Shown: piece after piece, positions 9,866-20,049 of the stretch
Layout: every line of letters starts with the position of its first letter
Numbering within the stretch: the stretch's first letter is position 1
Source of the DNA: Catonia carolina
Lineage: Eukaryota; Arthropoda; Insecta; Hemiptera; Achilidae
NCBI GenBank assembly: GCA_035578175.1
Contig: JAQMRL010000014.1
Location: forward strand, 11,136,274 to 11,200,273
Reading direction: 5' to 3'
DNA: 64,000 bases
Made by a program: the position numbers and the translations under genes
Notes under the pieces: generated by a model
Database searches by the model: none
The model's input: the letters and a program-made list of their open reading frames with translations, nothing else
What the model was told of the DNA's origin: nothing

Positions 9866-11226
9866 GTGCTACTGCCGACGGACGGCTCAAGTCGAGCGGT
9901 GCCGTCGTGGATCCGCAACGGCGCCGCCCAGCGGTTCGCTACCCTGCACATGAGCGGCACGAACCGCTTCGTTATTTTCACTAGTAATGGAAGTGTATAG
10001 GAGGAAACAAGCAGTGTTTTCTTATTTATTTTATAAAAAGCTTATTATAAAAAAGAAAAATAAGTACTGGGTTCACCTCTTTGTAAGCGCCAGGCATTTT
10101 CAAGCATTTTAACCATGTCATTGCCATGGCATTTTTAACCATGTTCTCGGAATTACGAAATGATAATAAAATAAAGTTTTTCAATTATTTTCGTCTCAGT
10201 GTTGTCTTTTGATGAATTATTACACAAACTCGTTGAAAAATTAAAGAGTGAAAATACAAACATGAGACTCTCCATACCACCGATAGAAATGTTAGTCGTA
10301 ACTTTGAGATAAGACACATTTGGATAAGTCGTAAATCAGTTTTAGATTAGATCTAAAAAAGTAAAATAAATAAATTTGAATCGCGGCTCACTTGCATATT
10401 TTGTCCGTGGTTTCTAGGATTGTACATACATTACCTAGTTGTATTATTTTAAACTAATTTTTTTATTGTTTTTTTTTAAATATAATATATTTAAACTCAT
10501 TGTAATATAAAAAACAAAACAATTTTTGGTTACTGCAGGTTGCTGAATTAAAAAAAAATTGAAAGTCAATTGTAAACGTGATGTGAAATTTATTTATATG
10601 GTATAAAAAGTAGTCTAAATTTAAAACAAAGAAAAACCATCATTTAAATGTAAAACAATATAATTATAAAGAACAGATACCTTACTTAAAATTTAAAATT
10701 ATGTAAATTATGATATGAAATTCACCATTAAAAATTTGACAGATACGAAACCACCCTGCTCTCTTTTTGTTTTGTCTCTGTAATTTTCGTTAGAAATTTG
10801 CCATAGGCTAATTCTGGCCGTTTTCTAACTTCATCAATAAATAATTCTATATATATTTCATCCATAATAAACATATACAAAAAAGAACACTGAAAAAGAA
10901 ATAAATTACTAAAAATACTAAAAAAATAGAACAAAATTGAACAAAATACTGCAGCCGCTGCGGTTTCGACCGTCCGTTGGCAGGGATAAATGACCACTCA
11001 TGTTATTCCTCGCCGCATGACCTTGAAGCCGCTCAGCGGAGAGGCAGAACCCGACGGCACAAAATCGACCGCGACGGCGCCGCCTGAATTCTCAGACATT
11101 CTAAGTAGTCCGCGACAGCACCGTTCGCCCGTTGGCAGTCACATATTGGGATATTAGGAAAGCTAAACCGTTCGGATGTTAGCCGCTTCGGCGGCGCGGC
11201 AATTTACCGCCCGTCGGCAGCGGACC
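9866..11226. mobile_element. PIF/Harbinger-like DNA transposon (non-autonomous)
   Basis: Left end GTGCTACTGCCGACGGACGG; reverse complement of right end GGTCCGCTGCCGACGGGCGG. The 3-bp target TTA is duplicated (9863-9865, 11227-11229), and the empty site is visible in the R7 copy near 22180. TTA duplication and the MADF-like ORF inside point to PIF/Harbinger. Subterminal regions are GC-rich with repeated CGGCGCCGCC-type motifs, unlike the AT-rich surroundings. No DDE nuclease gene is present. Confidence 0.65.
10728..10865 (-). pseudogene. MADF/Myb-like protein fragment of the Harbinger-like element
   Basis: From an internal ATG the reading is MDEIYIELFIDEVRKRPELA and onward, which resembles the start of a MADF domain (F-I-x-x-V-x-x-R-P-x-L). 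Harbinger elements usually carry such a DNA-binding protein beside the nuclease. Only about 45 residues remain before a stop; the conserved tryptophan region is absent, so it is a remnant. Confidence 0.45.
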
Positions 11227-11340
11227 TTAACCTACAAAAGGTTCCGCAATACTGTATGCTCTGTATGTAGTATAAGTTGTTGTGTATGTTGTACTGAAAT
11301 TAAAGCAGTCACGCATGCGCACTGATGCTTTCCCCTTTAC

Positions 11341-11919
11341 CACTGTTACAAAAAAGACAAACTCGTGATATAAGTAACTTAACCTTACCTTTGAATTTTT
11401 TAAGGAAATATTGAAATTATATATTTTGCATAATTCATTTAAAATTAGGATAAGGGGGTTTCCACTGTATTCTAATATCAAGTTTAGTTTAATCACATAT
11501 GAGTTACATTACATCTGATTCTCACCAAATTCCAACAGTGACATAGTTCCATACGGCCTACTTGGATTAATTCATAAACGAACCACAAATCCAATTGTTA
11601 AAAAGTACAGTAACATTAATAGATTCAGGTGACATTAACCGTTCATTTCTTTAGACGATAAATTCTTAACAAAAAAGTAAAAAAATGAATAAAAGAAACG
11701 AAATAATAACATAACAAAAGAAGAAAAAATATAATTCAAAGTGAAAGGGATAAATTATTATAATAAAAGAAATGAATCGTTGGTCATATTATCAAAAATG
11801 TGATCTACATTTTTTCGTTTTTATTTTATAACCTATATATTCCTTTTTACTTTTCCGCGACTATAAAAAGTGACTTCGTATTCAAAGAATAAAATTCTGC
11901 TCGGAAACACACACACACA
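11341..11919. other. AT-rich stretch, no recognised feature
   Basis: No gene or clear repeat. A short (AC)n tract at about 11908-11920 marks the approach to a diverged family A fragment. Confidence 0.4.
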
Positions 11920-12101
11920 CCGCTTATTCTTGACAATGTAAGTTATGAAAAATATAACCTATGTTTAATAATGAGTAAATAATGTAAAATTTAAAACATA
12001 ATGTAATTTTAATCTTGAGTGAATTATGCCACAAAAAAACCAATCGTTGTTGGAATTAAAAATACGGAAAATTACAAATTGACACTAAGCTCTGCAGAAA
12101 A
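11920..12101 (+). repeat. Diverged family A 5' fragment (A6)
   Basis: CTTATTCTTGACAATGTAAG followed by AATATAACCTATGTTTAATA and a TTAAAAATACGGAAAATTAC block matches the 5' quarter of family A with many differences. It abuts the better-conserved copy A7. Confidence 0.5.
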
Positions 12102-12167
12102 AAATCTAGTGTGAAACACTCACACACCTTTTTCTTGCCAATGCAATTAATTAACAATAAACCGAAC

Positions 12168-12172
12168 ATTAG
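12168..12172. repeat. Target-site duplication ATTAG (left)
   Basis: ATTAG directly before the left LTR; the second copy is at 17707-17711. Five bp is typical for BEL/Pao integration. Confidence 0.85.
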
Positions 12173-12890
12173 TGTTAAAGCAGAAACGATTGTTGAATAA
12201 ATACAATAAAGCAAAATCGAGATGAATAATTTCTAACGTAATTAATAGATAATTAAAAGATTCAACCAGGAGGACCAGGCAGGTTTTTAAGTAGTTGCCA
12301 GCCACAACTATAACGACTGAGAGAATAAACGAAATGATTAAATAGACGATTAAGCAAAAATGACCAAAATAGGTAGGATGCGAAGTGACAGGACATGAAA
12401 ATACATAGGAGCGCACACTATTGATCAACAATACATAACAAATAAAATACGCACTTACCTTTAATCCAGGAATGACTTCAAGTTTGTAGAAACGCATGCG
12501 GTGTAGCACTAACAAACATCACAAGTAACAAACGCAACAGTTCACATATAAATAACATGAGCAATTGAATATAATAATTCACACAAATCAAATAGCAACA
12601 AACGACTTAAGTTCATAGCGAACGAATGAATATACGAACGAGACAAGAATGTAAACGCAAGATGCGAGGGTAGCGTCCCCCAAGCCAAGCGTTACCCGCC
12701 GACGATAAGCGCGCTTCCATTCATCATGAATGCTGAAACAATAGTGTGTAATGAAGAAGACGGAAATGCAGGAAAGTGGAAGGGAGAAAAAATGACGTGA
12801 TCAGTGAGGTCATACGGAAACAAGCAAATTTGAAATATTAACCAAGCGGGAAATACGGAAGCAAATTGACAGTACTAACTGGCGTTAACA
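12173..12890 (-). repeat. 3' LTR of BEL/Pao element
   Basis: 718 bp bounded by TGTTAA and TTAACA, so it has TG..CA ends in either orientation. It matches 16989-17706, with two differences noticed near 12261 (A for C) and 12375 (C for T). Short ORFs inside are repeated in both LTRs and are not genes. Confidence 0.9.
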
Positions 12891-12903
12891 TACCGCCCGC
12901 CTA
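12891..12903 (-). other. Putative polypurine tract
   Basis: On the coding strand a purine-rich AGGCGGGCGGTA directly precedes the 3' LTR, the position of the plus-strand primer. Confidence 0.5.
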
Positions 12904-12952
12904 AATCGAAGCAAGCGATTTACAGAGAACTGAGCGAAGAACGAAGCCGCCC

Positions 12953-13165
12953 GCCCTGAACAACCAGGGAGCGGAAAGCGCAGGAAGCAGACGAAGAACG
13001 AGGCCGCCCGCCCTGAAGCAACAGGGAGCGGAAAACGCAGGAAGAAGACGAAGAACGAGGCCGCCCGCCCTGAAGCAACAGGGAGCGGAAAACGCAGGAA
13101 GAAGACGAAGAACGAAGCCGCCCGCCCTGAAGCAACAGGGAGCGGAAAACGTAGCAAAACGATGA
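12953..13165. repeat. 57-bp tandem array, about 3.7 units, in BEL/Pao 3' region
   Basis: Units start near 12953, 13013, 13070 and 13127. Each contains AGGGAGCGGAAAACGCAGG and GGCCGCCCGCCCT, and the period is 57 bp. As the period is a multiple of three, it produces long overlapping - strand ORFs in all frames (12885-13450). Their length is a by-product of the repeat, not a coding signal. Confidence 0.8.
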
Positions 13166-13460
13166 GCGAAGCATCGAAGACGAAGAAGCGAATGAGACGA
13201 GGAACGGACACATCTTGATGTGGCGTGACAAACGCGCGGGTTTGCCCGGCCAACGACGAACGGAGCATCTTCCACGGCTTGCGCGGAAGCCAACGAGCAA
13301 CGGAACGATCTTGATGTGATTGCCAACGAGGGTTGACAACCAGAAGCGACGAAGAAGAAGAAGAGACGAAGACAAACGACGAACGAAGAAAACAAACGAA
13401 GAGGCGAAAACGAAGGTAGATGAAGTTAAGCGGGAAACGAAGTGAAACAACGGAGAAAAG

Positions 13461-15893
13461 TTAGTTGCCCAAAGGCGGAGCTAACTGGTAAGCGGGTTGC
13501 GAAACGAACTGGCGAGTAGGCGAACAATAGCGACGAGAATCTTGAATGGCGGTACGGCGAACTTCACTAACTTGTTGAGAGTGAATCCGTGATTGCGGTT
13601 GAGGCGACGTGCGAGATTTACGAAGGTTACACCAGGCGTTGAACGAAGGACGAGAATTGAAATTACAATTATTCACCGGTTGTGAATATTGTTTACGACG
13701 ATTGGAGCGCCGCCCGCCATGAAGGGCATAAGGCGCGCGAAGAGCGTTAGCAGAGCATGAAGCAACTAAGGAGGGCCGATTGCCCTGTAGCGAAGCGATT
13801 TGCAGCGGTTTATCGACAGAGTGTGCGGGAGACGACGAGAATTTATGATCCGAAAGCGGTTGGTTAGCCGTAGAATCGGCTAAGGCGAAAGTAGCAGGTT
13901 TTATCGGTGAAGTATCTGCGATGCAAGAAGACTCGAAGCGGTTTGGCGAAGAATTGATTGGAGACAACTCGGTGGAAGCCTTCAGCGTAGACTTGAAGCG
14001 ACGATTTGACGAAGTAACAGCAGCAAGATCGGTCGAGATACTGGCGTAGTCGGTAGACGAAGCGAGACGAGAATCAACAGTGTTGAGCTCGAATGGAGCG
14101 GCGAATCGATTTGAAGGCGAAGAAGCGAGATTAGTTGAAACAGTAGCGCGATCCGAATTGCTGTCGGATGCGGGCGAAACAAATAAGCAATTAGACGGGT
14201 GAACAGTAGAAACGATAGATTTATTGATCTCGGGGTTTACTGTAACATCGAGTTCAATTTTTGAAATAGCAGGGACGATAGTTTGATGATTGACGGCGAG
14301 AATTTGAGGCGAAATCGAATTTGTATTTGACGGTCGGTTTTCAACAATAGATGATACGGAGTTAGCAGCAGTAGTAATCGACGAGGATTTAGCGTTATTC
14401 GAGAAAACAGATGTTAAAAGCGGATCGTCAATTGTTAAAGAATTAGGTGGTCGGATGTCGGGTAATTTGCCGAATACCACGTAACCAAATACAGTTGACA
14501 AAGCGGAAGGAGCGCCTTTTATTAGAGGTGTTTTACTAAAATCGAGTATTTCTGAGAAGCAGTCAGCGCCAAGCAGTAGATCTACTGGATTTGGGCTGCG
14601 AAAACGAAAGTCGGCTAGCAGATGTTGAGAAAACTGTTCACCAACGGATTTATGAATTCGAGAAGCAGGCAGTCGGTCTGATATTTTTTGAATAACAGTA
14701 GCCTGAAGCGGTAAGCGAAAATTAGAATTTTGCGGCGACAGAATTGTAAGGTTAGTAGTACCTTTAACGGAGGTAACTTGAGATGAAATGCCTTGTAAGC
14801 GCTTAGTAGTAGGCGCTATGTCGAGTTGAAGATCACAAGCGGCGTTATAGGTTAGAATGCTGGACTGAGAACCATTATCAATCACAGCGCGAAGTGGAAC
14901 AATTTTACCGGAAGAATTGACAGCGTGAACAATAGCAGTGCCTAACAGCGCGGTTTGGCCATCAAGGCGACAAGAGAGAGTACAATCAGTAGGTTTTTCA
15001 GCGATGACTGTAGAAGGCGAATTTCCAGTAGCTGCCGGCTTATTAGCAGAGCAGGTAGCGCAGGAATCAATTGGCGGAGTTACAAGAGTAGTAGCCTGAA
15101 TCGATGGCGAAGAATTAGCAAGCAGACAACCGGGAGACTGTGAATTGTTGTCCGGGTGTTCGATGAGTTGAGGCGAATTAGCGGTTTGCGAATTATGCGG
15201 GTTAACTACGGAATAGGTAGATGAATTCGATTGTTGAGCGTTACGGTCAAAATGCAACAGCGTATTATGAGATTTTGAGTGACAGATACGACAATGTTTA
15301 GTCGAGTTGCAGTTACGACGATCGTGCTTGCCGAAACATGCAAAGCACAGTTTAAGCCGAGAAATAATTTTGTAGCGATTATCAACGGTTTGTGAAAGAA
15401 ATTCACTGCAATTTTGAATTGAGTGAAAGTTAGATCCGCACGAAAGACATTTAAGCGAGTTTGATTTAGCAAAAAATGAAGGTATATTGTCAGAGTGAGT
15501 AGATGGCGAGGTTGAATTACGATTATTTTGTACAAGATTGAAATTAGCGGATGCCGGATATGATGAGTCCGGTTTATCGAGGTTAGAACTACTTGAATAC
15601 GGAGAACGAACATTATCGATAGATTGAGAAGAATTAAGTAATTCAGACGAATGCATTTTAGCGGTGACAAAAGAGATTAAAGCTTCGTAAGAAGGAACAC
15701 TTGAATTAGAATTTTGATCCTCAAAACTTTGTTTAGTGATGGGATCTAGGTTAGAATAAGCAATTTCGAACAAAAGATACTCAAGCAGATTAATATCTAG
15801 TATTCGCAAAGCGCCAATAGCAGATTCGTGAACGTTTAAGAAATGTTTTAATGATTGATAGTTGGGCGTATCCGATTTGATGAAATTAAAAAC
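13461..15893 (-). CDS. BEL/Pao gag C-terminal part plus zinc knuckles and A16-type protease
   Basis: An open frame continues that of the gag ORF after one stop codon. The 782 residues from 15809 start in the tail of the DUF1759-type gag region. Three zinc knuckles follow: CX2CX4HX4C at about residues 121-134, CX2CX3HX4C at 155-167, and CX2CX4HX4H at 173-186. A DUF1758-like aspartic protease has its active site near residue 310 (AVIDNGSQSS; Asn replaces the usual Ser/Thr after Asp) and the LLLGADCF block about 100 residues later. The remaining 300 residues are Ser/Asn/Thr-rich, end APPLGN, and contain no reverse transcriptase or integrase motifs. In an autonomous BEL element these enzymes would follow the protease. 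The function of the long low-complexity tail is unknown. Confidence 0.75.
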   Translation of the reverse strand, partial: VFNFIKSDTPNYQSLKHFLNVHESAIGALRILDINLLEYLLFEIAYSNLDPITKQSFEDQNSNSSVPSYEALISFVTAKMHSSELLNSSQSIDNVRSPYSSSSNLDKPDSSYPASANFNLVQNNRNSTSPSTHSDNIPSFFAKSNSLKCLSCGSNFHSIQNCSEFLSQTVDNRYKIISRLKLCFACFGKHDRRNCNSTKHCRICHSKSHNTLLHFDRNAQQSNSSTYSVVNPHNSQTANSPQLIEHPDNNSQSPGCLLANSSPSIQATTLVTPPIDSCATCSANKPAATGNSPSTVIAEKPTDCTLSCRLDGQTALLGTAIVHAVNSSGKIVPLRAVIDNGSQSSILTYNAACDLQLDIAPTTKRLQGISSQVTSVKGTTNLTILSPQNSNFRLPLQATVIQKISDRLPASRIHKSVGEQFSQHLLADFRFRSPNPVDLLLGADCFSEILDFSKTPLIKGAPSALSTVFGYVVFGKLPDIRPPNSLTIDDPLLTSVFSNNAKSSSITTAANSVSSIVENRPSNTNSISPQILAVNHQTIVPAISKIELDVTVNPEINKSIVSTVHPSNCLFVSPASDSNSDRATVSTNLASSPSNRFAAPFELNTVDSRLASSTDYASISTDLAAVTSSNRRFKSTLKASTELSPINSSPNRFESSCIADTSPIKPATFALADSTANQPLSDHKFSSSPAHSVDKPLQIASLQGNRPSLVASCSANALRAPYALHGGRRSNRRKQYSQPVNNCNFNSRPSFNAWCNLRKSRTSPQPQSRIHSQQVSEVRRTAIQDSRRYCSPTRQFVSQPAYQLAPPLGN

Positions 15894-16481
15894 TTAAGTT
15901 AAATGCACATTTGCTATTCTACGTGCGTTTGAGTAACGATCGAGTATTAAATTATATGCTAATAAATAATTATCAGCTGACAGAGGTAAATGTTCAATTA
16001 AGCGGAGCGGTTCGCTTGTTAAGGAACATCGTAGATAATGCAGTTTTTGTACATGAGATAATTCATTGTTGTTATGAATCAAATCATTAAACAGACTTAT
16101 GAAATTTTGGAATTTAGTGATATCTCCATCGTAAGATGGGAGACGGATGTGAGGCAACTTTACCAATGGTGAATTATTGGTTTTGATTTGATTTGTAATA
16201 ATTACAGTTTTATCTAGCGATTGAATTAATTGTTGTGCCGAACCGATCAATTGAAAGTATTTGTTTTCGAAGTTAGCACGCTCGATTTCAAAATTGTTTT
16301 CAGGTTGTAATAATTCAATTTTAGTTTGAATTAATTCGAAATCGGACCATAAGTCGATGAACTTTTCTAAGCGTAATTTGACTTGAGTTATTTCGACGTC
16401 AGATTTGAGAAATTGGTCAAAACGAGTCAAATGATTATTTATTACATCACGTTTTTTAAGTAATGATTTATAATCGTCCAT
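15894..16481 (-). CDS. BEL/Pao gag (DUF1759-like), N-terminal ORF
   Basis: 195 residues from an ATG at 16481 (MDDYKSLLKKRDVINNHL). A helical N-terminal segment rich in E/K/L is followed by the DUF1759 signature region: LPHIRLPSYDGDITKFQNFI, then QKLHYLRCSL and A...RY....IA near the end. This family forms the capsid-like structural protein of BEL/Pao elements. The ORF ends at TAA (15894-15896), and the next codon continues the same reading frame into the zinc-knuckle ORF, so a single in-frame stop divides gag. Whether the stop is a recent nonsense change or allows readthrough cannot be told here. Confidence 0.75.
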   Translation of the reverse strand: MDDYKSLLKKRDVINNHLTRFDQFLKSDVEITQVKLRLEKFIDLWSDFELIQTKIELLQPENNFEIERANFENKYFQLIGSAQQLIQSLDKTVIITNQIKTNNSPLVKLPHIRLPSYDGDITKFQNFISLFNDLIHNNNELSHVQKLHYLRCSLTSEPLRLIEHLPLSADNYLLAYNLILDRYSNARRIANVHLT

Positions 16482-16968
16482 GTTGACAGAAATAAACGAA
16501 TAAATATGAATAAATTAATGAACAAACACAAGTTGAAAAACGTAAACAAACAACAGCTGACTGGAATCAGGTCAGTGTAACGATGTAGCATTGAATGTTA
16601 TTAACATGAAACGTACAGTGGAAGGTCCAGCTTGTAAATGAAACCGGATCGACAGTCGAGAGAGCGGTGGGCGGAGAGAGTCTGCGCAGTACAACGCCGT
16701 GTCTTGATGAAGACGAGGAGAAAAATGGCGACGATTGACAATTTTGTATAGAAGCTAGCAATGATGCGAAGAACAGAATGTGACGTCACAATGTACGCGG
16801 TACATATTCTATGCAGGATACAACTAACTAGATACGCAACAGGCAATCCTACACCCGCCTTAACACAATGAACATAGACAATTACACAATGTGCAATAAC
16901 GAATTTAATGAAATAATAAAACAATATATATATAATTGACTGTAACCATAATTACTGATACATATCCA
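16482..16968 (-). other. BEL/Pao 5' leader
   Basis: About 490 bp between the primer-binding region and the gag start, without a convincing ORF. Two overlapping short ORFs (16567-16761, 16601-16924) show no domain. Confidence 0.5.
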
Positions 16969-16988
16969 ATGCCCGAGCGGACCAAAAA
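16969..16988 (-). other. Putative primer-binding site
   Basis: Immediately inside the 5' LTR, the coding strand reads TTTTTGGTCCGCTCGGGCAT. A TGG followed by GC-rich sequence fits complementarity to a tRNA 3' end (CCA). I do not assign the tRNA. Confidence 0.5.
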
Positions 16989-17706
16989 TGTTAAAGCAGA
17001 AACGATTGTTGAATAAATACAATAAAGCAAAATCGAGATGAATAATTTCTAACGTAATTAATAGATAATTAAACGATTCAACCAGGAGGACCAGGCAGGT
17101 TTTTAAGTAGTTGCCAGCCACAACTATAACGACTGAGAGAATAAACGAAATGATTAAATAGACGATTAAGCAAAAATGACCAAAATAGGTAGGATGTGAA
17201 GTGACAGGACATGAAAATACATAGGAGCGCACACTATTGATCAACAATACATAACAAATAAAATACGCACTTACCTTTAATCCAGGAATGACTTCAAGTT
17301 TGTAGAAACGCATGCGGTGTAGCACTAACAAACATCACAAGTAACAAACGCAACAGTTCACATATAAATAACATGAGCAATTGAATATAATAATTCACAC
17401 AAATCAAATAGCAACAAACGACTTAAGTTCATAGCGAACGAATGAATATACGAACGAGACAAGAATGTAAACGCAAGATGCGAGGGTAGCGTCCCCCAAG
17501 CCAAGCGTTACCCGCCGACGATAAGCGCGCTTCCATTCATCATGAATGCTGAAACAATAGTGTGTAATGAAGAAGACGGAAATGCAGGAAAGTGGAAGGG
17601 AGAAAAAATGACGTGATCAGTGAGGTCATACGGAAACAAGCAAATTTGAAATATTAACCAAGCGGGAAATACGGAAGCAAATTGACAGTACTAACTGGCG
17701 TTAACA
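16989..17706 (-). repeat. 5' LTR of BEL/Pao element
   Basis: 718 bp, starts TGTTAA and ends TTAACA, followed by the duplicated ATTAG at 17707-17711. It carries the element's promoter and polyadenylation signals for - strand transcription. Confidence 0.9.
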
Positions 17707-18406
17707 ATTAGTTATAAAACATTAGAAACAAACAAAAAACATCCTCAATAAACATAACCTAACTTTAATTATGAGTGAAAGACGCAAATTCAACCTCAGT
17801 TTGGCTTTAAAATATGGAAAATCACTCTTTCACACAAAACTAGGCTCTTTAGAGAAAAATGCTCTTAATAAAAGTTGTAGATCGTTTAATTTCCTATAAA
17901 ACTGATTATATACTTTCGTCGTAAAATGCACACTAAGGCCGAAATCTTAAAGAAATCGATTTTTCACACATTTTCGTTAGAAAAAAAACAGAAAAATCGC
18001 TAAGTACCGCTAAACTAAGCGTTATAAAAAAAATGTTTAAAATAAAAGTTGTAGGATTTTAAATTCTCTACATGTTTTATTATATAAATTTTTGCGCTTA
18101 AATGCATATTAAAGCCGTAATCTTAAAAAAAAAAAATTTTTTGCCTGAAAACAGTCTCACCAAGAATTTCATCAAACATGGCGCCTATTCTATCTTGTAG
18201 AGCATAAAAAATGTTGTAAACCAAGCAATTATTTTTATAAAAATCGTAGAACCAGTTTTTGAGAAAATCGCAAAAAAGTGAAAAATTACATGAATAAACT
18301 ACTACTTCCGGTTGACAGATTTTGATGTAAATCTCCATGCGGGTCCGGTAGTGGTATGTAACTTAAGTTTCAAGTTCGTACGATGTTCTGTTCTTGAGAT
18401 ATTCTG

Positions 18407-18443
<37 letters not shown>

Positions 18444-18821
18444 CAATCGCTAAAAACTTTTTTTTTTTTTTTGGGTTCAGGGGGTCTGAAAACGTGTATA
18501 TCCTGTGAAAACTCAATTTTGAAAAATCGACATGAAAACAATACTTTCCTTCCTATATATTCATATAGGCAAGAGAAAGTAAAACTGCTTGAAATAAAAG
18601 TTTTTGTATCCTATAATACTAACCTATCGAGTTGATCTAACAGTAGAGTTGTTGCCAAAGACAGCTGATTTTCAGAGACGAAGATTCCATGGTTCAACCT
18701 AGTATAGGTAGTTACTTTATAAACGGATTTGAATACTAGACAGTGGTTACCAGTGTACTTCGATAGTTAGGGTTCAATTAACCATGCTCTATCAGGAATG
18801 GTTGACCTGGGTCTGTACAAA

Positions 18822-19772
18822 TTATACCTAATGGCAGAGCTTTGTTGTTTGCTGATGATACTTCAGTAATCAGTAACAGTTTACTGGTAGATGCTCTTGA
18901 AGTAAATACACATGTTAACAAAGAATCCGTAGTACAGTTCTTGAATCAAATATTATTAACAGTTAACAGGAAAAAATGTCAGTTCTTGCTGTTCAAAAAC
19001 AAACATAACGTTAAAGAAAGTAGAGAAGTGGATGTATTTATTCATAATAATAGTTTAGAGCATGTAGAAACAGTAAAGTTCCTAAGAGTATCTCTTGATA
19101 AATTTTTGTCTTGGGACATATATTCCAATCAAGTTTGTAGTAAAATATCATCTGGGGTATTTGCACTAAAACAAATTGTAGATTAAATGATAAAAAATTA
19201 CTAATGGCAGTTTATCATGGCCTTGTTCTGTCTCATATCCATTATGGTATCTTCATATGGGGTAATTTTAGCATGGGTAATATAAATAGGGATTTTAAAA
19301 TTCAAAAGAAAGCTATTAGGTGTATGGTGGGAGCTAACAAGCTAACTTCATGCAGGCCACTATTTAAGGAGCTTAAATTGCTTACAGTTCCCTCTCTCTA
19401 CATTTTTGAGGTGGTTATGTATGTTAGGCAAAATAATTTTATGCAAAATTTCAATGTTCACAATCATAACACGAGAAACAGAAATGATTATTATGTGGTT
19501 AATCACTCCACAAAATTGTTTAAACAAAAACCTACTTATGCAGGGAAAAAATTCATGAATAAATTACCCCAATTTTTAAAATGTGATAATTTCCATTCCT
19601 TTAAAAAAAATCTGAAAAATTACTGAATCGGTGAAACTTTTTATAGCATACAAGAATTATTTCTTTCTTGATAGTAGTGATATATTGTGTGATTCTTATA
19701 CTATGTATTTCAGGTGTTATAACTGACATGTCCTATACTCTTCCTGGAGTCTCCAGGATGCAAAAAAAAAGT
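18822..19772 (+). mobile_element. 5'-truncated non-LTR retrotransposon with 22-bp TSD
   Basis: A fragment of reverse transcriptase and 3' region ends in an A-run after CCAGGATGC. Imperfect flanking duplications lie at 18800-18821 (GGTTGACCTGGGTCTGTACA..) and 19773-19794 (GGTCAACCTGGATCTGTACA..). Their divergence shows an old insertion. A second copy of the family is at 60895-61645 (-). The exact clade (CR1/Jockey-like group) is not certain. Confidence 0.7.
18842..19626 (+). pseudogene. Reverse transcriptase C-terminal fragment of LINE
   Basis: The reading starts at the RT catalytic motif (LFADDTSVI; FADD box), continues through KKCQFLLFK and VKFLRVSLD, and ends near 19184. It resumes in another frame from 19204 with LVLSHIHYGIFIWGN and KIQKKAIRCMVGA to a stop at 19626 (NLKNY). 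A frameshift near 19185-19203 and the missing 5' two-thirds make it non-functional. Confidence 0.7.
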
Positions 19773-20049
19773 GGTCAACCTGGATCTGTACAAAAATACA
19801 CCTCATTTACTTGTCATACACATCATCCTCATCTCATCAAGTCAAGGGGTTGCTTATTGTTCTGAATTGAACAGATTGTAACGTAGGCCTACACAAATTA
19901 GAAATAAAAAAAATCCTAGTGAAGGTATACTCGGGTTATCATAAGAAAGATAAATGTTGAGTAAACAAACAGCGGTTATCGAATCAACTGCTAATGCAAC
20001 CGGTGACTTAGAAAAAATGCTTTTAATGAAAACATTACAATGATAACTG

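Larger units (their letters stand above)
9590..11340. repeat. R7 repeat interrupted by a Harbinger-like element
   Basis: 9590-9865 and 11227-11340 together match the uninterrupted copy at 21913-22330 (GAAACATCACAGTA, GCTTCAACTTCACAGCATTT, AGTATAAGTTGTTGT, TTAAAGCAGT). The insert at 9866-11226 separates the halves. Function unknown; probably an old transposon relic. Confidence 0.6.
12173..17706 (-). mobile_element. BEL/Pao LTR retrotransposon lacking pol (non-autonomous)
   Basis: A complete insertion of 5534 bp: two 718-bp LTRs, a 5-bp target duplication, leader, gag, zinc knuckles and aspartic protease domain, then a 3' region with 57-bp tandem repeats. Transcription runs on the - strand, so the 5' LTR is at 16989-17706. 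Neither reverse transcriptase/RNase H nor integrase motifs are present; the protease ORF runs on into Ser/Asn-rich sequence instead. I saw only two differences between the LTRs by eye, so the insertion is recent and was probably mobilised in trans. The coding region also has an in-frame stop (15894-15896). Confidence 0.85.
12105..18582 (+). repeat. Family A copy A7, split by the BEL/Pao element
   Basis: 12105-12172 carries the 5' end (TCTAGTGTGAAACACTCACA). 17707-18582 carries the rest to GGCAAGAGAAAGTAAAA, with an (AC)n tract at 18411-18440. The LTR element occupies 12173-17706, and ATTAG is duplicated on either side, so the insertion site lies at the conserved ACATTAGTAATAAAAC block. Confidence 0.75.

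Noticed and set aside
12147..12515. 122-codon ORF, repeated at 16882-17331
   Set aside because: It lies in the LTR and is identical in both LTRs; not a gene.
12885..13450. Three overlapping - strand ORFs of 127-176 codons
   Set aside because: They arise because the 57-bp repeat is a multiple of three and GC-rich; all frames stay open and none shows a domain.
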